A stretch of 15,827 bases of DNA from assembly GCA_012270805.1 (NCBI GenBank), contig JAAXHR010000067.1, positions 1-15,827 on the forward strand, written 5' to 3'. Made by a program: the position numbers and the translations under genes. The DNA comes from Dehalococcoidia bacterium. GTDB lineage: Bacteria; Chloroflexota; Dehalococcoidia; Lucifugimonadales; Lucifugimonadaceae. Position 1 is the first letter of the stretch. Each line of letters opens with the position of its first letter. The notes beneath the pieces are model-generated. The model worked only from the letters and a program-made list of their open reading frames with translations, had not been told where the DNA came from and ran no database searches. Positions 1 to 7,792 of this stretch are shown piece after piece.

Positions 1-624
1 GTGACTGAGCGCGGCGGATCGGCTGCCGCGGGTTCTGTAGATGTCACGAAGCGGGGTCAGTGCGAGGATTTAGTGGCGAAAGTAGTCGATCAGTTCAGCG
101 GATTGGATGTGCTGGTGAACAGCGCAGGGGTTACGCCTCGGAAGGCACCGTTAGAGTGGGACTTCGAGCAGAAGTGGGACTGGGTGATCGATGTGAATTT
201 GAAGGGCAGCATGTTGATGTCTCACGCGGCATCGGATGTGATGCTTCCTGCTGGCTACGGATCGATCGTGAATTTGGCATCGATCATCGGGTTGGTGGGG
301 TATTCGACCGGGATGAGCGATGGTTTCAATCCGTATCCGCACTCAAAGGGCGGTGTAGTTCAGATGACGCGCGACATGGGCGTGGCTTTCGCCAAACGGG
401 GCGTCAGAGTGAACGCGTTGTGTCCGGGGTTCACGTACACGGCCTTAACCAAGTCGTTGACGGATGATGACGACATGCGACTGCATCTGGAGTCCCTCCA
501 TCCCATGGGGAGGCTTGGTGAACCGATTGAGATCGCGTATGCTGCGTTATATCTGGCTTCCGATGAATCGTCGTTCGTAACAGCTTCTTGCCTGCCTGTA
601 GACGGCGGATACACGGCGGGATAG
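1..624 (+). CDS. SDR-family NAD(P)-dependent oxidoreductase, 5'-truncated by window edge
   Basis: This is the C-terminal 207 residues of a classical short-chain dehydrogenase/reductase. The frame is open at base 1, and the N-terminal Rossmann TGxxxGxG cofactor motif is absent. Alignment to the next gene suggests that about 60 residues lie outside the window. Visible SDR landmarks are VDV before the NSAG motif (LVNSAGV), the VNL asparagine region, a serine in LASI, the YPHSK active-site Tyr/Lys, a CPGF segment and the C-terminal PVDGGY. The serine-to-tyrosine spacing is 18 residues, about five more than the usual 13, so a loop is inserted beside the active site. The downstream paralogue shares the same insertion. 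Its stop codon is about 13 nt before that gene, so the two are probably co-transcribed. The substrate cannot be told from sequence. The family is certain; the exact start is not visible. Confidence 0.9.
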   Translation: MTERGGSAAAGSVDVTKRGQCEDLVAKVVDQFSGLDVLVNSAGVTPRKAPLEWDFEQKWDWVIDVNLKGSMLMSHAASDVMLPAGYGSIVNLASIIGLVGYSTGMSDGFNPYPHSKGGVVQMTRDMGVAFAKRGVRVNALCPGFTYTALTKSLTDDDDMRLHLESLHPMGRLGEPIEIAYAALYLASDESSFVTASCLPVDGGYTAG

Positions 625-637
625 GGAAGTGGTATCG

Positions 638-1444
638 ATGACAACGGGCAAGAAAGCAGCGATGGAGATTGATGGCATGGGGCGATTGGAAGGCAAGGTG
701 GCGTTGATCACTGGTGGCGGTAGCGGCATCGGCGAGGCGAGTGCGAAACTGTTCGCAGATGAAGGTGCGACCGTTGCGATCGCCGATTTGAACGCGCAAG
801 GGGCGGAGCGTGTCGCGGGTGAGATACGCGAAGCTGGTGGTTCGGCGATGGCTACGTCGGTTGATGTGACTGAGAACGATAGTTGCGCAGCCGCGGTTGA
901 CGCCACTGTTGATGAGTTTGGCCGCATCGATGTTCTTGTGAACAGCGCCGGGGTCGGTGCGAGGCGCGCATTGGATATGACTTACGAGGAGCGTTGGCAG
1001 TTCGTGATCGATGTCAACCTGAAGGGGACAGTGTTGATGACCCGCCACGCGGTTGAGCAGATGAAAGAGCAGGGCAGCGGCGCGGTTGTGAACATCGCAT
1101 CGATTCGAGGGCTGATCGGTTATCCAGATTTCATCACGGATGGTTTCAACCCCTATCCACACTCGAAGGGCGGCGTGATCAACGCGACTCGCGACATGGC
1201 CCTCGGTCTGGCGAAGCAGAACATCCGAGTCAATGCTGTTTGCCCCGGTTTCACGCACACAGAGATGACGCGTGGGACGTGGGAAAACCCGGAGTTGTAC
1301 GACCGGATCGTCGCGTTGCATCCGATAGGTCGCTTCGCACAGCCGATCGAGATCGGTCGCGCGGTGCTGTTTCTAGCCTCGGACGAAGCCTCGTTCGTGA
1401 CGGGCGCGTGCCTAGTGATCGACGGCGGGTTTACGGCGCAGTAG
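638..1444 (+). CDS. SDR-family NAD(P)-dependent oxidoreductase (tandem paralogue)
   Basis: Complete cytoplasmic short-chain dehydrogenase of 268 residues from ATG 638, typical for classical SDRs. It has the Rossmann glycine motif TGGGSGIG (residues 25-32), D50 after the second beta strand, NSAG (102-105), N127, S155, Y173 and K177 as the catalytic set, CPGF (202-205) and a C-terminal IDGGF. D50 at the end of beta 2 suggests NAD preference, which is inference. S155 to Y173 is 18 residues, longer than the canonical 13, owing to an inserted segment around DFITDGFNP. The start is uncertain. AGGGAAG lies just before ATG 638, but GGAG at 664 precedes ATG 677, which begins with the usual SDR N-terminus MGRLEGK; a GTG at 629 also exists. 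It is strongly similar to the preceding gene throughout. The substrate is unknown, probably an alcohol or sugar-type polyol. Confidence 0.93.
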   Translation: MTTGKKAAMEIDGMGRLEGKVALITGGGSGIGEASAKLFADEGATVAIADLNAQGAERVAGEIREAGGSAMATSVDVTENDSCAAAVDATVDEFGRIDVLVNSAGVGARRALDMTYEERWQFVIDVNLKGTVLMTRHAVEQMKEQGSGAVVNIASIRGLIGYPDFITDGFNPYPHSKGGVINATRDMALGLAKQNIRVNAVCPGFTHTEMTRGTWENPELYDRIVALHPIGRFAQPIEIGRAVLFLASDEASFVTGACLVIDGGFTAQ

Positions 1445-1456
1445 CCCAGCCTGAAG

Positions 1457-2476
1457 TTAGACGGTCGTCGTGGCTAGATTCTTAGTAGCTGCTTTGCCGT
1501 TGGTGCTGGTGCCGTAGCTGGATTTGCATTTGACGTCGAATACTTCGTCGGCACTGGCAATGATCCATGGATCGGCATCGTAGACCACGTTCTCGTCTTT
1601 GCCGTGGTAAGGCAGAAGATTGAGGACGTGGCGGATGGAGTTGATGCGTGCCCTCATCTTGTCATCAGATTTGATGACGTACCAGGGAGCGAAATCGGTG
1701 TGGGTGTGGTAAAACATCGCCATCTTGGCGGTAGTGTATTCATCCCAGCGGTGGTAAGAGGCGAGGTCAACCGGGCTTAGCTTCCACTGTTTCAGCGGGT
1801 CGCGCTGGCGGCGTTTGAAACGGCGTTCCTGCTCGATTCGACTGACGGAGAAGTAGAGCTTGATGATGCGGATGCCGGAATTCGCCCACATCTCCTCGAT
1901 CAGCGGGGTATCCATCAGGAAGCTATCGTATTCCTCTTCCGTGCAGAATCCCATGACCTTTTCGACTCCGGCGCGGTTGTACCATGATCGGTCGAAGAGC
2001 GCGATCTCGCCTGCGGTGGGGAGGTGTTGGACGTAACGCTGGAAATACCACTGCCCGGATTCTGTGGGTGTGGGTTTTTCGAGTGCGATAACCTTGGCGG
2101 CTCTGGGGTTGAGGTGCTCCATGAATCGACGGATCGTGCCGCCCTTGCCAGCGGCGTCTCGCCCTTCGAAGACGATCAAGACCTTCTCACCGGCGTCGCG
2201 TACCCAGTTCTGCATCTTGACGAGTTCGATTTGGAGCGGAAACTTGTGCTCGTAGTAGCTGTCGAGGCTGATTTTGCGTTGGTACGGATAAGCGCCTTCG
2301 CGGAAGAATTCGCGACGCTCTTCAGAGTCGAGATCATCTCGGTTTTCAGGTGCGCGGTAGTTCTTGAGCTTGCCGCGCGTCATCGAATCTTCGAAGGCAT
2401 CGCCCCATTTGGTGTTGAAGAAACCGTGCGCTCGTTCGCTGGTCGTGCTCTGATATTTGGGAGTGCTCTCTGCCAT
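1457..2476 (-). CDS. ppk2: Polyphosphate kinase 2 (PPK2 family)
   Basis: PPK2-family kinase that transfers phosphate between polyphosphate and nucleotides, probably cytoplasmic. The 339-residue protein from ATG 2476 has a Walker A loop GRDAAGKGG (residues 105-113), a Walker B region FDRSWYNRAG (161-170) and the basic lid segment ERRFKRRQRDPLKQWKLS (217-234), all diagnostic of PPK2. The length fits a single-domain PPK2. The C-terminal 20 residues are Ser/Thr/Lys-rich and look disordered. ATG 2476 was chosen because GAGG sits 8 nt upstream and the MAEST start begins a plausible N-terminus; the frame stays open another 49 codons upstream, but those do not look like PPK2. Whether it prefers GDP, ADP or AMP cannot be told safely. 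The gene is convergent with the SDR pair (12-bp gap, no obvious terminator) and lies downstream of the oxidoreductase on the same strand, with its own candidate promoter. Confidence 0.96.
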   Translation of the reverse strand: MAESTPKYQSTTSERAHGFFNTKWGDAFEDSMTRGKLKNYRAPENRDDLDSEERREFFREGAYPYQRKISLDSYYEHKFPLQIELVKMQNWVRDAGEKVLIVFEGRDAAGKGGTIRRFMEHLNPRAAKVIALEKPTPTESGQWYFQRYVQHLPTAGEIALFDRSWYNRAGVEKVMGFCTEEEYDSFLMDTPLIEEMWANSGIRIIKLYFSVSRIEQERRFKRRQRDPLKQWKLSPVDLASYHRWDEYTTAKMAMFYHTHTDFAPWYVIKSDDKMRARINSIRHVLNLLPYHGKDENVVYDADPWIIASADEVFDVKCKSSYGTSTNGKAATKNLATTTV

Positions 2477-2521
2477 GATGTGAGCCTCATGGTGGTCGTT
2501 GATGGTGCGGGAATGGTTACA

Positions 2522-2530
2522 AATATACCA
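2522..2530 (-). promoter_or_regulatory. Candidate extended -10 promoter of ppk2
   Basis: Reading the minus strand, TGGTATATT forms an extended -10 element (TGn followed by TATATT, 5 of 6 matches to TATAAT). It lies about 45 nt upstream of the ppk2 ATG at 2476, inside the 115-bp gap behind the oxidoreductase gene. No good -35 hexamer sits 16-18 nt upstream, which is tolerated for extended -10 promoters. If real, ppk2 is transcribed separately with a leader of about 40 nt. This is motif matching only. Confidence 0.33.
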
Positions 2531-2591
2531 GCGATGTTTAAAGCGTCCGACACTTAGGGATCGGAGGGTGTGCACCTTTGACGAGCGATCT

Positions 2592-3743
2592 CTACATGTC
2601 GCCGAAGCGAGAAGGGGAAACAATCACCGGCGGCGCGATACTGTGCGTGACTTGACCAATGAGCCATTCCGCCATCAATAGAGATAGCAGTATGCCTTTC
2701 TTGCCGGCACCATTGACATAGTAGAGGCCGTCGACGGCGTTGGAAGCACCGACGATGGGTAAGCCGTCGCTGGCGACCGGCCGGAGACACGCGGTGGTCT
2801 TGATGGTTCTCAGACCGGCGAGTGATGGGATGTAGTGCGTGACCCCGTTCATGATATGGTTGCGACCCTCTTCGGTGACGTCGCGATTAAAGCCGCGGTC
2901 CCATTCGTAGGTTCCGGCCCAGACTGAGCCGTCGGGTTTGCGACCGACGTTGAAGCCACCGAATCCGACGCGATGCTGCAGATCGTTCCCTTCTCGTTCG
3001 AGCCGGATGATCTCGCCTTTGATCGGTTTGATGGGCAATTCGGGTATGCCTTTGATCTGATTCACCCATGGTCCAGTGGCGGCTACGACCAAGGGCGTCT
3101 CGATGCAGGTTTGGTCGTTGAGATTGACGCTGGTGATTTTCCCGCCTGCTGTTGATACGCTTGTAGCGGTTCCGTTCGAGAACGTTGCGCCGTAACGTTC
3201 GCATTCATCGGCTAAGGATCTGGTGTAAGCGTAGCTGTCGAGTTCCCAACCAGCATTTACCAGAGAAGCAGCGATCATGCCGGGACGGACAGCGGGCTCG
3301 ATTTCGTAGATATTATCTGGGCTGATTAATTCGGCTTTGAAGCCTTCGGATCGCATCCATTCAACTTCTTCGGCGAGGTCTGTCGCAGATTTTTCATTGT
3401 CGGCAAGGGACATGGAGATTACGCGTTGGAGTTGCCAATCGAATTCGGGTTCCCGCGATACACGCTCGTAGTGTTCGACATGTTTGTCGATAGCCTCGCG
3501 ATAGTGCTTGGTCATCGGGCCGGGCACGCCGCTTCCGAAGTGGGCGGAGAGCCCTCCCCAGGCGTACCCGGAGGCGTTGGCAGCGATGTCGTCTCGTTCG
3601 ATGACGTGAGGGATGATTCCGTGTTGCGCCAAGCGCAAGGCCACGGCGCAACCGACCGCGCCAGCTCCGATAACTACGGCATCTGTGGTTTGTGTCGACT
3701 GCAATGGTTGGTTTGCCTCACTCCGAACCGAAGGATGCTTCAT
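2592..3743 (-). CDS. FAD-dependent oxidoreductase, DAO family (substrate unknown)
   Basis: Flavoprotein of the D-amino-acid oxidase/glycine oxidase-like superfamily, 383 residues from ATG 3743. The FAD-binding beta-alpha-beta motif VVIGAGAVG lies at residues 23-31, with E49 at the end of the second strand to bind the ribose. An ATGPW segment (222-226) marks the second FAD-contact region. The C-terminal flavin-contact signature RPVASDGLPIVG (321-332) and NGAGKKG (344-350) are typical of DAO-fold enzymes. The expected reaction is oxidation of an amine or amino acid, by oxygen or another acceptor. Nothing in the sequence or the neighbours fixes the substrate. The frame continues 36 codons upstream to a TTG, but the ATG start places about 20 residues before the FAD motif, as is usual. 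No strong RBS is seen. It is divergent from hisZ across a 240-bp gap that holds a 14-bp palindrome. Confidence 0.9.
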   Translation of the reverse strand: MKHPSVRSEANQPLQSTQTTDAVVIGAGAVGCAVALRLAQHGIIPHVIERDDIAANASGYAWGGLSAHFGSGVPGPMTKHYREAIDKHVEHYERVSREPEFDWQLQRVISMSLADNEKSATDLAEEVEWMRSEGFKAELISPDNIYEIEPAVRPGMIAASLVNAGWELDSYAYTRSLADECERYGATFSNGTATSVSTAGGKITSVNLNDQTCIETPLVVAATGPWVNQIKGIPELPIKPIKGEIIRLEREGNDLQHRVGFGGFNVGRKPDGSVWAGTYEWDRGFNRDVTEEGRNHIMNGVTHYIPSLAGLRTIKTTACLRPVASDGLPIVGASNAVDGLYYVNGAGKKGILLSLLMAEWLIGQVTHSIAPPVIVSPSRFGDM

Positions 3744-3847
3744 ACAACGTGATGGTAATTTCCCGTAAAACGCAAAATACGAGCAAGAAAAACAAATGAC
3801 GACGATGATCTTTGGATTGACCTGCGTGATGTTCGTTCGCACGATTT

Positions 3848-3861
3848 TCAAGTTAACTTGA
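3848..3861. promoter_or_regulatory. 14-bp perfect palindrome in the oxidoreductase/hisZ divergent gap
   Basis: TCAAGTTAACTTGA is a perfect self-complementary 14-mer. It lies 105 bp upstream of the oxidoreductase ATG and 122 bp upstream of the hisZ ATG, in the 240-bp gap (3744-3983) between these divergent genes. The gap holds nothing else that is convincing: no T-box-like structure, no histidine-rich leader peptide and only weak promoter hexamers. The position and symmetry suit an operator for a homodimeric regulator controlling one or both genes, which is inference. A palindrome of this length is expected about once by chance in a window this size. Confidence 0.35.
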
Positions 3862-3983
3862 TACTGCGGATTAGAATCTTAATGGTGAGGTGCGACTCGA
3901 AATCGTTGACGTATCGCAATTGTCGAATCAATCGCTAGCTCGTATCCCGATGAATTTTGGATCAGCCCAAGACAGGCTAGAAT

Positions 3984-5414
3984 ATGGGTCGTAACAGTAG
4001 GATACGGCGCGCGCCCGGATTTGAAGACTGGGCGGGGCACGATTTCGAGCGACTCGATTCGGCGATCAGATGCGCTCGCGACGTTCTTTACTCACGGGGC
4101 TACCAGCCCATCGAGACGCCGTTGATAGAGCAGACGGAGCTCTTTTTGCGTCGGTCCGGAGGATTGCTGTCCAGCCAACTATTCGATTTTCTGGCACCGG
4201 ACGGAAGCGACATCACGCTACGTCCAGAGTTGACGGCTCCGGTGATACGCCACGCCCTCGAACAGGGCGGGGTGATGCACCCGATGCGTTACCAATACGC
4301 GTCTCCGATATTCAGGTACACGGAGCGGCCATTCGACGCGCCGCCGAACTCAGTTCCTAGCAGGCGCCAATACGTCCAAGCCGGGGCAGAACTGATCGGG
4401 GCGACACAAGCGGCGGCGGATGGAGAGATCATCGCGACCGCGTATGACATGGCTAAACGTTTGGGTGTTGAAGACGTGGCGATACGTCTCGGCCACGTAG
4501 GTCTGATATGGGAGATGCTGAGGTGCTTCAATTTATCGGAACGCGCGATGCTTTTTCTCGCGAACCACGCTTCGGATTTCAGCAAGAGCGATGACGATGG
4601 TGCCACGGTCGAGGCGGAAGCAATCAGATTGGGGTTGATGCCGATACATGGTCAACAATCGGTTGAGACGCAAGCGTCGGCTGCTCACTTGCTGACGCGA
4701 CTGGCTACGGGATCGGTCCAATTGCCCAGCGCAGCCGAACAGACGTCGCGTACCGCTGAGGAGGTCGTTGCGGGTCTTCGCCGAAAGGTGGAAAGCGACG
4801 TTGCCAACGTTGATTTCCCGAAGGCGATGGAGCTGATGCGTAGGACCGCACGCATCACGAGCGACGCGATAACGAGCGTGTCTCGCATCGCTGAGGAGTA
4901 CGGGTTGTGTGACCTGGACAATATCGGAGCCATCCAATCGGTGGTAGATGCGGCTGATAGGGCAGGTGTGGACGCCTCTGACATCTCGGTAGATTTCGGA
5001 TTGGCGGCATCTATCGCTTACTACTCGGGTATGATCTTCGAGGTTTCCGCAATGGTTGACGGTGAGCACGTTGCGTTGGGTGGCGGCGGGCGATACGACG
5101 GATTGGCAACCGCTCTAGGGTCCGAAGAGGATGTGCCAGCGCTCGGCTTTGCGCTGAATCTGGACACGATATTGGAATTGCACAGTGACTCCGCGGTGTC
5201 TGAAGTCCGTCGCAGGGTCGTCGTCTTGGCTCCCGCCGACGAGGATGCTGATGAGTCGATCGTCGACGCGGCCGTCGAGTTACGTGGTCAAGGCTGCGAC
5301 GTGTTCACGCTCTTCGATACGACCGTTGATGCGGGTGAAGTGGCATCTTCAATCGGCGGCGCGAAGGTGGCGTTGGTTGATGCTTCGGGCTCTCTAACGT
5401 GGATTGCCGAATGA
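3984..5414 (+). CDS. hisZ: ATP phosphoribosyltransferase regulatory subunit (HisRS-like)
   Basis: HisZ is a catalytically dead histidyl-tRNA-synthetase paralogue that activates and regulates HisG in the first step of histidine synthesis. The 476-residue protein shows class II synthetase landmarks: LRPELTAPV (residues 79-87), a motif-2-like segment with R111, Y112, E114 and RRQYVQAGAELIG (127-139), YYSGMIFE (346-353) and the motif-3 segment GGGGRYDGL (366-374). The RGLDYY motif of true HisRS, whose Arg is catalytic, reads ASIAYY here, so the catalytic Arg is replaced by A342. That and the adjacency to hisG favour HisZ over HisRS. Unusually, a C-terminal alpha/beta segment (about 405-476) remains, where most HisZ proteins end after the catalytic-like domain. 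The stop overlaps the hisG start (ATGA). A weak AGG lies about 8 nt before the start codon. Confidence 0.9.
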   Translation: MGRNSRIRRAPGFEDWAGHDFERLDSAIRCARDVLYSRGYQPIETPLIEQTELFLRRSGGLLSSQLFDFLAPDGSDITLRPELTAPVIRHALEQGGVMHPMRYQYASPIFRYTERPFDAPPNSVPSRRQYVQAGAELIGATQAAADGEIIATAYDMAKRLGVEDVAIRLGHVGLIWEMLRCFNLSERAMLFLANHASDFSKSDDDGATVEAEAIRLGLMPIHGQQSVETQASAAHLLTRLATGSVQLPSAAEQTSRTAEEVVAGLRRKVESDVANVDFPKAMELMRRTARITSDAITSVSRIAEEYGLCDLDNIGAIQSVVDAADRAGVDASDISVDFGLAASIAYYSGMIFEVSAMVDGEHVALGGGGRYDGLATALGSEEDVPALGFALNLDTILELHSDSAVSEVRRRVVVLAPADEDADESIVDAAVELRGQGCDVFTLFDTTVDAGEVASSIGGAKVALVDASGSLTWIAE

Positions 5415-6439
5415 TGGACACGCTGCGACTAGCCATACCCTCGACTGGCGCTCTTGAACTGGGCGCGGCAAACCTGCTAGCTGAATCTGATGCCGCGGTG
5501 AGCCGAGTGAATTCGCGTCGCTACACCGCGATGATTCCATCGATACCGGGTGTTGAGGTTATCTACCAGCGGCAATCCGATATAACGACGATTGTGGATT
5601 CGGGCAACGCCGACTTGGGGATCGTGGGATTGGACCGCTATCTGGAATCCCGATTGGAAGACGGCGCTTCGCTGGTAATTGTGCCAGATCTGGAGTATGG
5701 AAACTCGCGGCTGGTGATTGCGGTGCCCGATTCTTGGCTTGACATCACGTCGATGTACGACCTGTCGGATTTGAGCCTCGAGTTCCACGAACGGGGGCGA
5801 GACTTGCGAGTAGCGACGAAGTATCCGCGATTGGTGAAGCGTTTTTTCAATCTCCGCGGCATTAACTATTTCTCGATGGTTGCGATCAACGGCGCCCTTG
5901 AGGCGGCTCCTCGCATCGGCTACGCCGACATCATCGCGGACATATCCGACACCGGCAATACGTTGCGTGAGAACAATCTCCGTACACTGGTCGACGGTGT
6001 AGCGATGGAATCGCAGGCGATCATGATCGGGAACGCGGCCCTGCTCGCCTGCTCTGACGACAAGCTAGCTTTGACGCGACATCTGTTGGAGCGTATCGAG
6101 GCGAGACTGCGCTCGAGATCGTATCGCCGAGTGACAGCGAATGTCAGGGGGGAGTCGGAGGGCGATATCGCCGAGATGATATTGGCATCGCGAGAACTAT
6201 CTGGAATGACGGGCCCAACGGTTTCACGCGTCTACACGAGTGACGGCAATCGATGGTTCGCGGTCCAGATAGTGACCAAGAAGGGCGATGTTCTACGTGT
6301 GGTTGACCATTTGCGACAGCTGGGTGGCACGGGCACCGCGGTCACGGATTTGCAGTTCCTATACCAGAGCGAATGTACGCTTTATGCGAAGCTGACCGAG
6401 AATCTGAACCGGTTCTCAGGAGCGGTTGATTCGTGCTGA
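5411..6439 (+). CDS. hisG: ATP phosphoribosyltransferase catalytic subunit, long form
   Basis: HisG condenses ATP with PRPP, committing to histidine synthesis. The protein has 342 residues from ATG 5411. Evidence includes the N-terminal RLAIPSTGALE (6-16), QSDITTIVDSGNADLGIVG (55-73), and the PRPP-binding loop ADISDTGNTLREN (176-188). After about residue 245, a HisG_C-type regulatory domain follows, with GPTVSRVY (268-275) and WFAVQIVTKKGDVLRVVDHL (282-301). That domain marks the long form, which normally works without HisZ; here hisZ is immediately upstream. The start codon shares bases with the hisZ stop (ATGATGG), indicating translational coupling; ATG 5414 is an equal choice, and GTG 5399 is less likely. 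No clear RBS is present, which fits coupling. Feedback inhibition by histidine is known for the family but not visible here. Confidence 0.95.
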   Translation: MMDTLRLAIPSTGALELGAANLLAESDAAVSRVNSRRYTAMIPSIPGVEVIYQRQSDITTIVDSGNADLGIVGLDRYLESRLEDGASLVIVPDLEYGNSRLVIAVPDSWLDITSMYDLSDLSLEFHERGRDLRVATKYPRLVKRFFNLRGINYFSMVAINGALEAAPRIGYADIIADISDTGNTLRENNLRTLVDGVAMESQAIMIGNAALLACSDDKLALTRHLLERIEARLRSRSYRRVTANVRGESEGDIAEMILASRELSGMTGPTVSRVYTSDGNRWFAVQIVTKKGDVLRVVDHLRQLGGTGTAVTDLQFLYQSECTLYAKLTENLNRFSGAVDSC

Positions 6440-7746
6440 GACGAATTCACGGTCTGGAATCCGCGATATCCGAGTTCTCGAATCGTAGCACCGCGGATGG
6501 CGGCAATGAACCAAAGACTGATGGTGGGGGCATTTACGCTGAATTGCTATCGCCTGAGGCGTTCGCCGATCGCGTCATAGCTGATGTCCGAAGATGCGGC
6601 GACGAGTTTGTGCGCCGCATATCAAAAGCCTTGGACGGGGTGGATACCAAAGATTTCGAAGTTCCGACCGAGGTCATACGTTCAGCTAAGGATCAATTGC
6701 AATCGAACGAGGTTTCGGCTCTGGAACTCGCGGCTGAACGGGTTGGGGCGTTTCAGAAGCGCACGTTGCCGAAGTCGTGGCGGGATCCAGCAGCTGGATA
6801 CGGCGAAGTAGTGCATCCGGTCGGCTCGGTTGGATGCTGCATTCCTGGAGGCACCGCGCCTTTAGCCTCGACGGTTGTCATGACTGCGGTTCCGGCGAAG
6901 GTGGCTGGCGTGCCTTATGTGTGTGTTGTGACGCCTGCGGGAGCGAATGGATCGCCTCATCCGGCGGTGTTGGCGGCGTGTGACATCTCGGGAGTCGATG
7001 CGGTGTTCGCCGTTGGTGGTGCTCAAGCGGTCGCAGCCTTGGCGGTCGGCACCGAGTCGATACCGAAGGTGGATTTCATCTGCGGTCCGGGGAGTATTTG
7101 GGTGACAGCGGCAAAGCGGCGGGTCTACGGCATGGTGGGTATCGACGGGATTTACGGTCCGACCGAGACTATGGTGATCATCGACGACAATTCGGATGCT
7201 GCCGTGACTGCAGCGGACATGTTGGCTCAGGCTGAGCACGATGTTTTGGCCGCTCCGGTGCTGGTCGCCCTCTCAGATGGAGCAGTAGACGCGGTCGAAG
7301 CTGAGTTGTCGACGCAGCTGGAGATGTTGCCAAGGGCCAAAATAGCGGGATCTGCTTTGAATGGACGCGGAGCAGCAGTTGTGGTCAATTCTATCGATGA
7401 GGCTTTGAAGGTCGCCGAAGAGTTTGCGCCGGAGCATCTGTGCCTGGGGTTCCCAGGAGCTGAAGAGTTGCTTGACAAGACTCGTAACGCGGGAGGCATT
7501 TTCATCGGCGAACGATCTGGCGAGGTCATGGCCGATTACGTGGCGGGACCGAGTCACGTCATGCCTACAGGCGGGTCGGCTCGCTTTTCATCGGCATTGT
7601 CGGCCAGAGATTTTGTGCGAGTGACACCGTTCTTGGACATGGATGAGGAAACGTTCGCATCGATATCGCACGCGGCATCGGATCTTGCCCGATTGGAGAT
7701 GCTCGAAGCCCACGCTCGCGCTTCAGACATCCGTCGTCGCAAGTAG
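6433..7746 (+). CDS. hisD: Histidinol dehydrogenase
   Basis: Zinc enzyme that performs the last two oxidations, L-histidinol to L-histidine, with NAD+. The 437 residues match the usual family length. Zinc ligands map to Q266 and H269 (AQAEHD), D368 (ADYVAGPSH) and H427 (EAHARA). The catalytic pair E334-H335 lies in APEHL. Other family segments are CCIPGGTAPLAS (135-146), GGAQAVAALA (195-204) and ICGPGSIWV (216-224). The GTG start at 6433 is supported by AGGAG 10 nt upstream and gives a 7-nt overlap with the end of hisG. The first 30 or so residues are poorly conserved and Ser/Gly-rich. Cytoplasmic, part of the his operon. Confidence 0.97.
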   Translation: MLRRIHGLESAISEFSNRSTADGGNEPKTDGGGIYAELLSPEAFADRVIADVRRCGDEFVRRISKALDGVDTKDFEVPTEVIRSAKDQLQSNEVSALELAAERVGAFQKRTLPKSWRDPAAGYGEVVHPVGSVGCCIPGGTAPLASTVVMTAVPAKVAGVPYVCVVTPAGANGSPHPAVLAACDISGVDAVFAVGGAQAVAALAVGTESIPKVDFICGPGSIWVTAAKRRVYGMVGIDGIYGPTETMVIIDDNSDAAVTAADMLAQAEHDVLAAPVLVALSDGAVDAVEAELSTQLEMLPRAKIAGSALNGRGAAVVVNSIDEALKVAEEFAPEHLCLGFPGAEELLDKTRNAGGIFIGERSGEVMADYVAGPSHVMPTGGSARFSSALSARDFVRVTPFLDMDEETFASISHAASDLARLEMLEAHARASDIRRRK

Positions 7747-7792
7747 TATTGCTTCATTGACGCGATTTAAGCAAGGCAGGCAAACGATAACG

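Noticed and set aside
431..1321. Long 296-codon open frame on the minus strand across the two SDR genes
   Set aside because: It is antisense to two clear SDR genes, its Arg/His-rich translation has no recognisable motif, and it fits a codon-bias shadow.
3882..3938. Short 18-codon frame starting ATG upstream of hisZ, considered as a his leader peptide for attenuation
   Set aside because: It contains no histidine codons, and I see no terminator/antiterminator pair after it.
3978..3983. TAGAAT hexamer directly before the hisZ ATG as a -10 element
   Set aside because: Transcription would begin after the start codon, and no -35 lies at a suitable distance.
3984..5414. Reading this gene as histidyl-tRNA synthetase (hisS)
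   Set aside because: The catalytic RGLDYY motif is degenerate (ASIAYY), and the gene is coupled to hisG, both of which point to HisZ.
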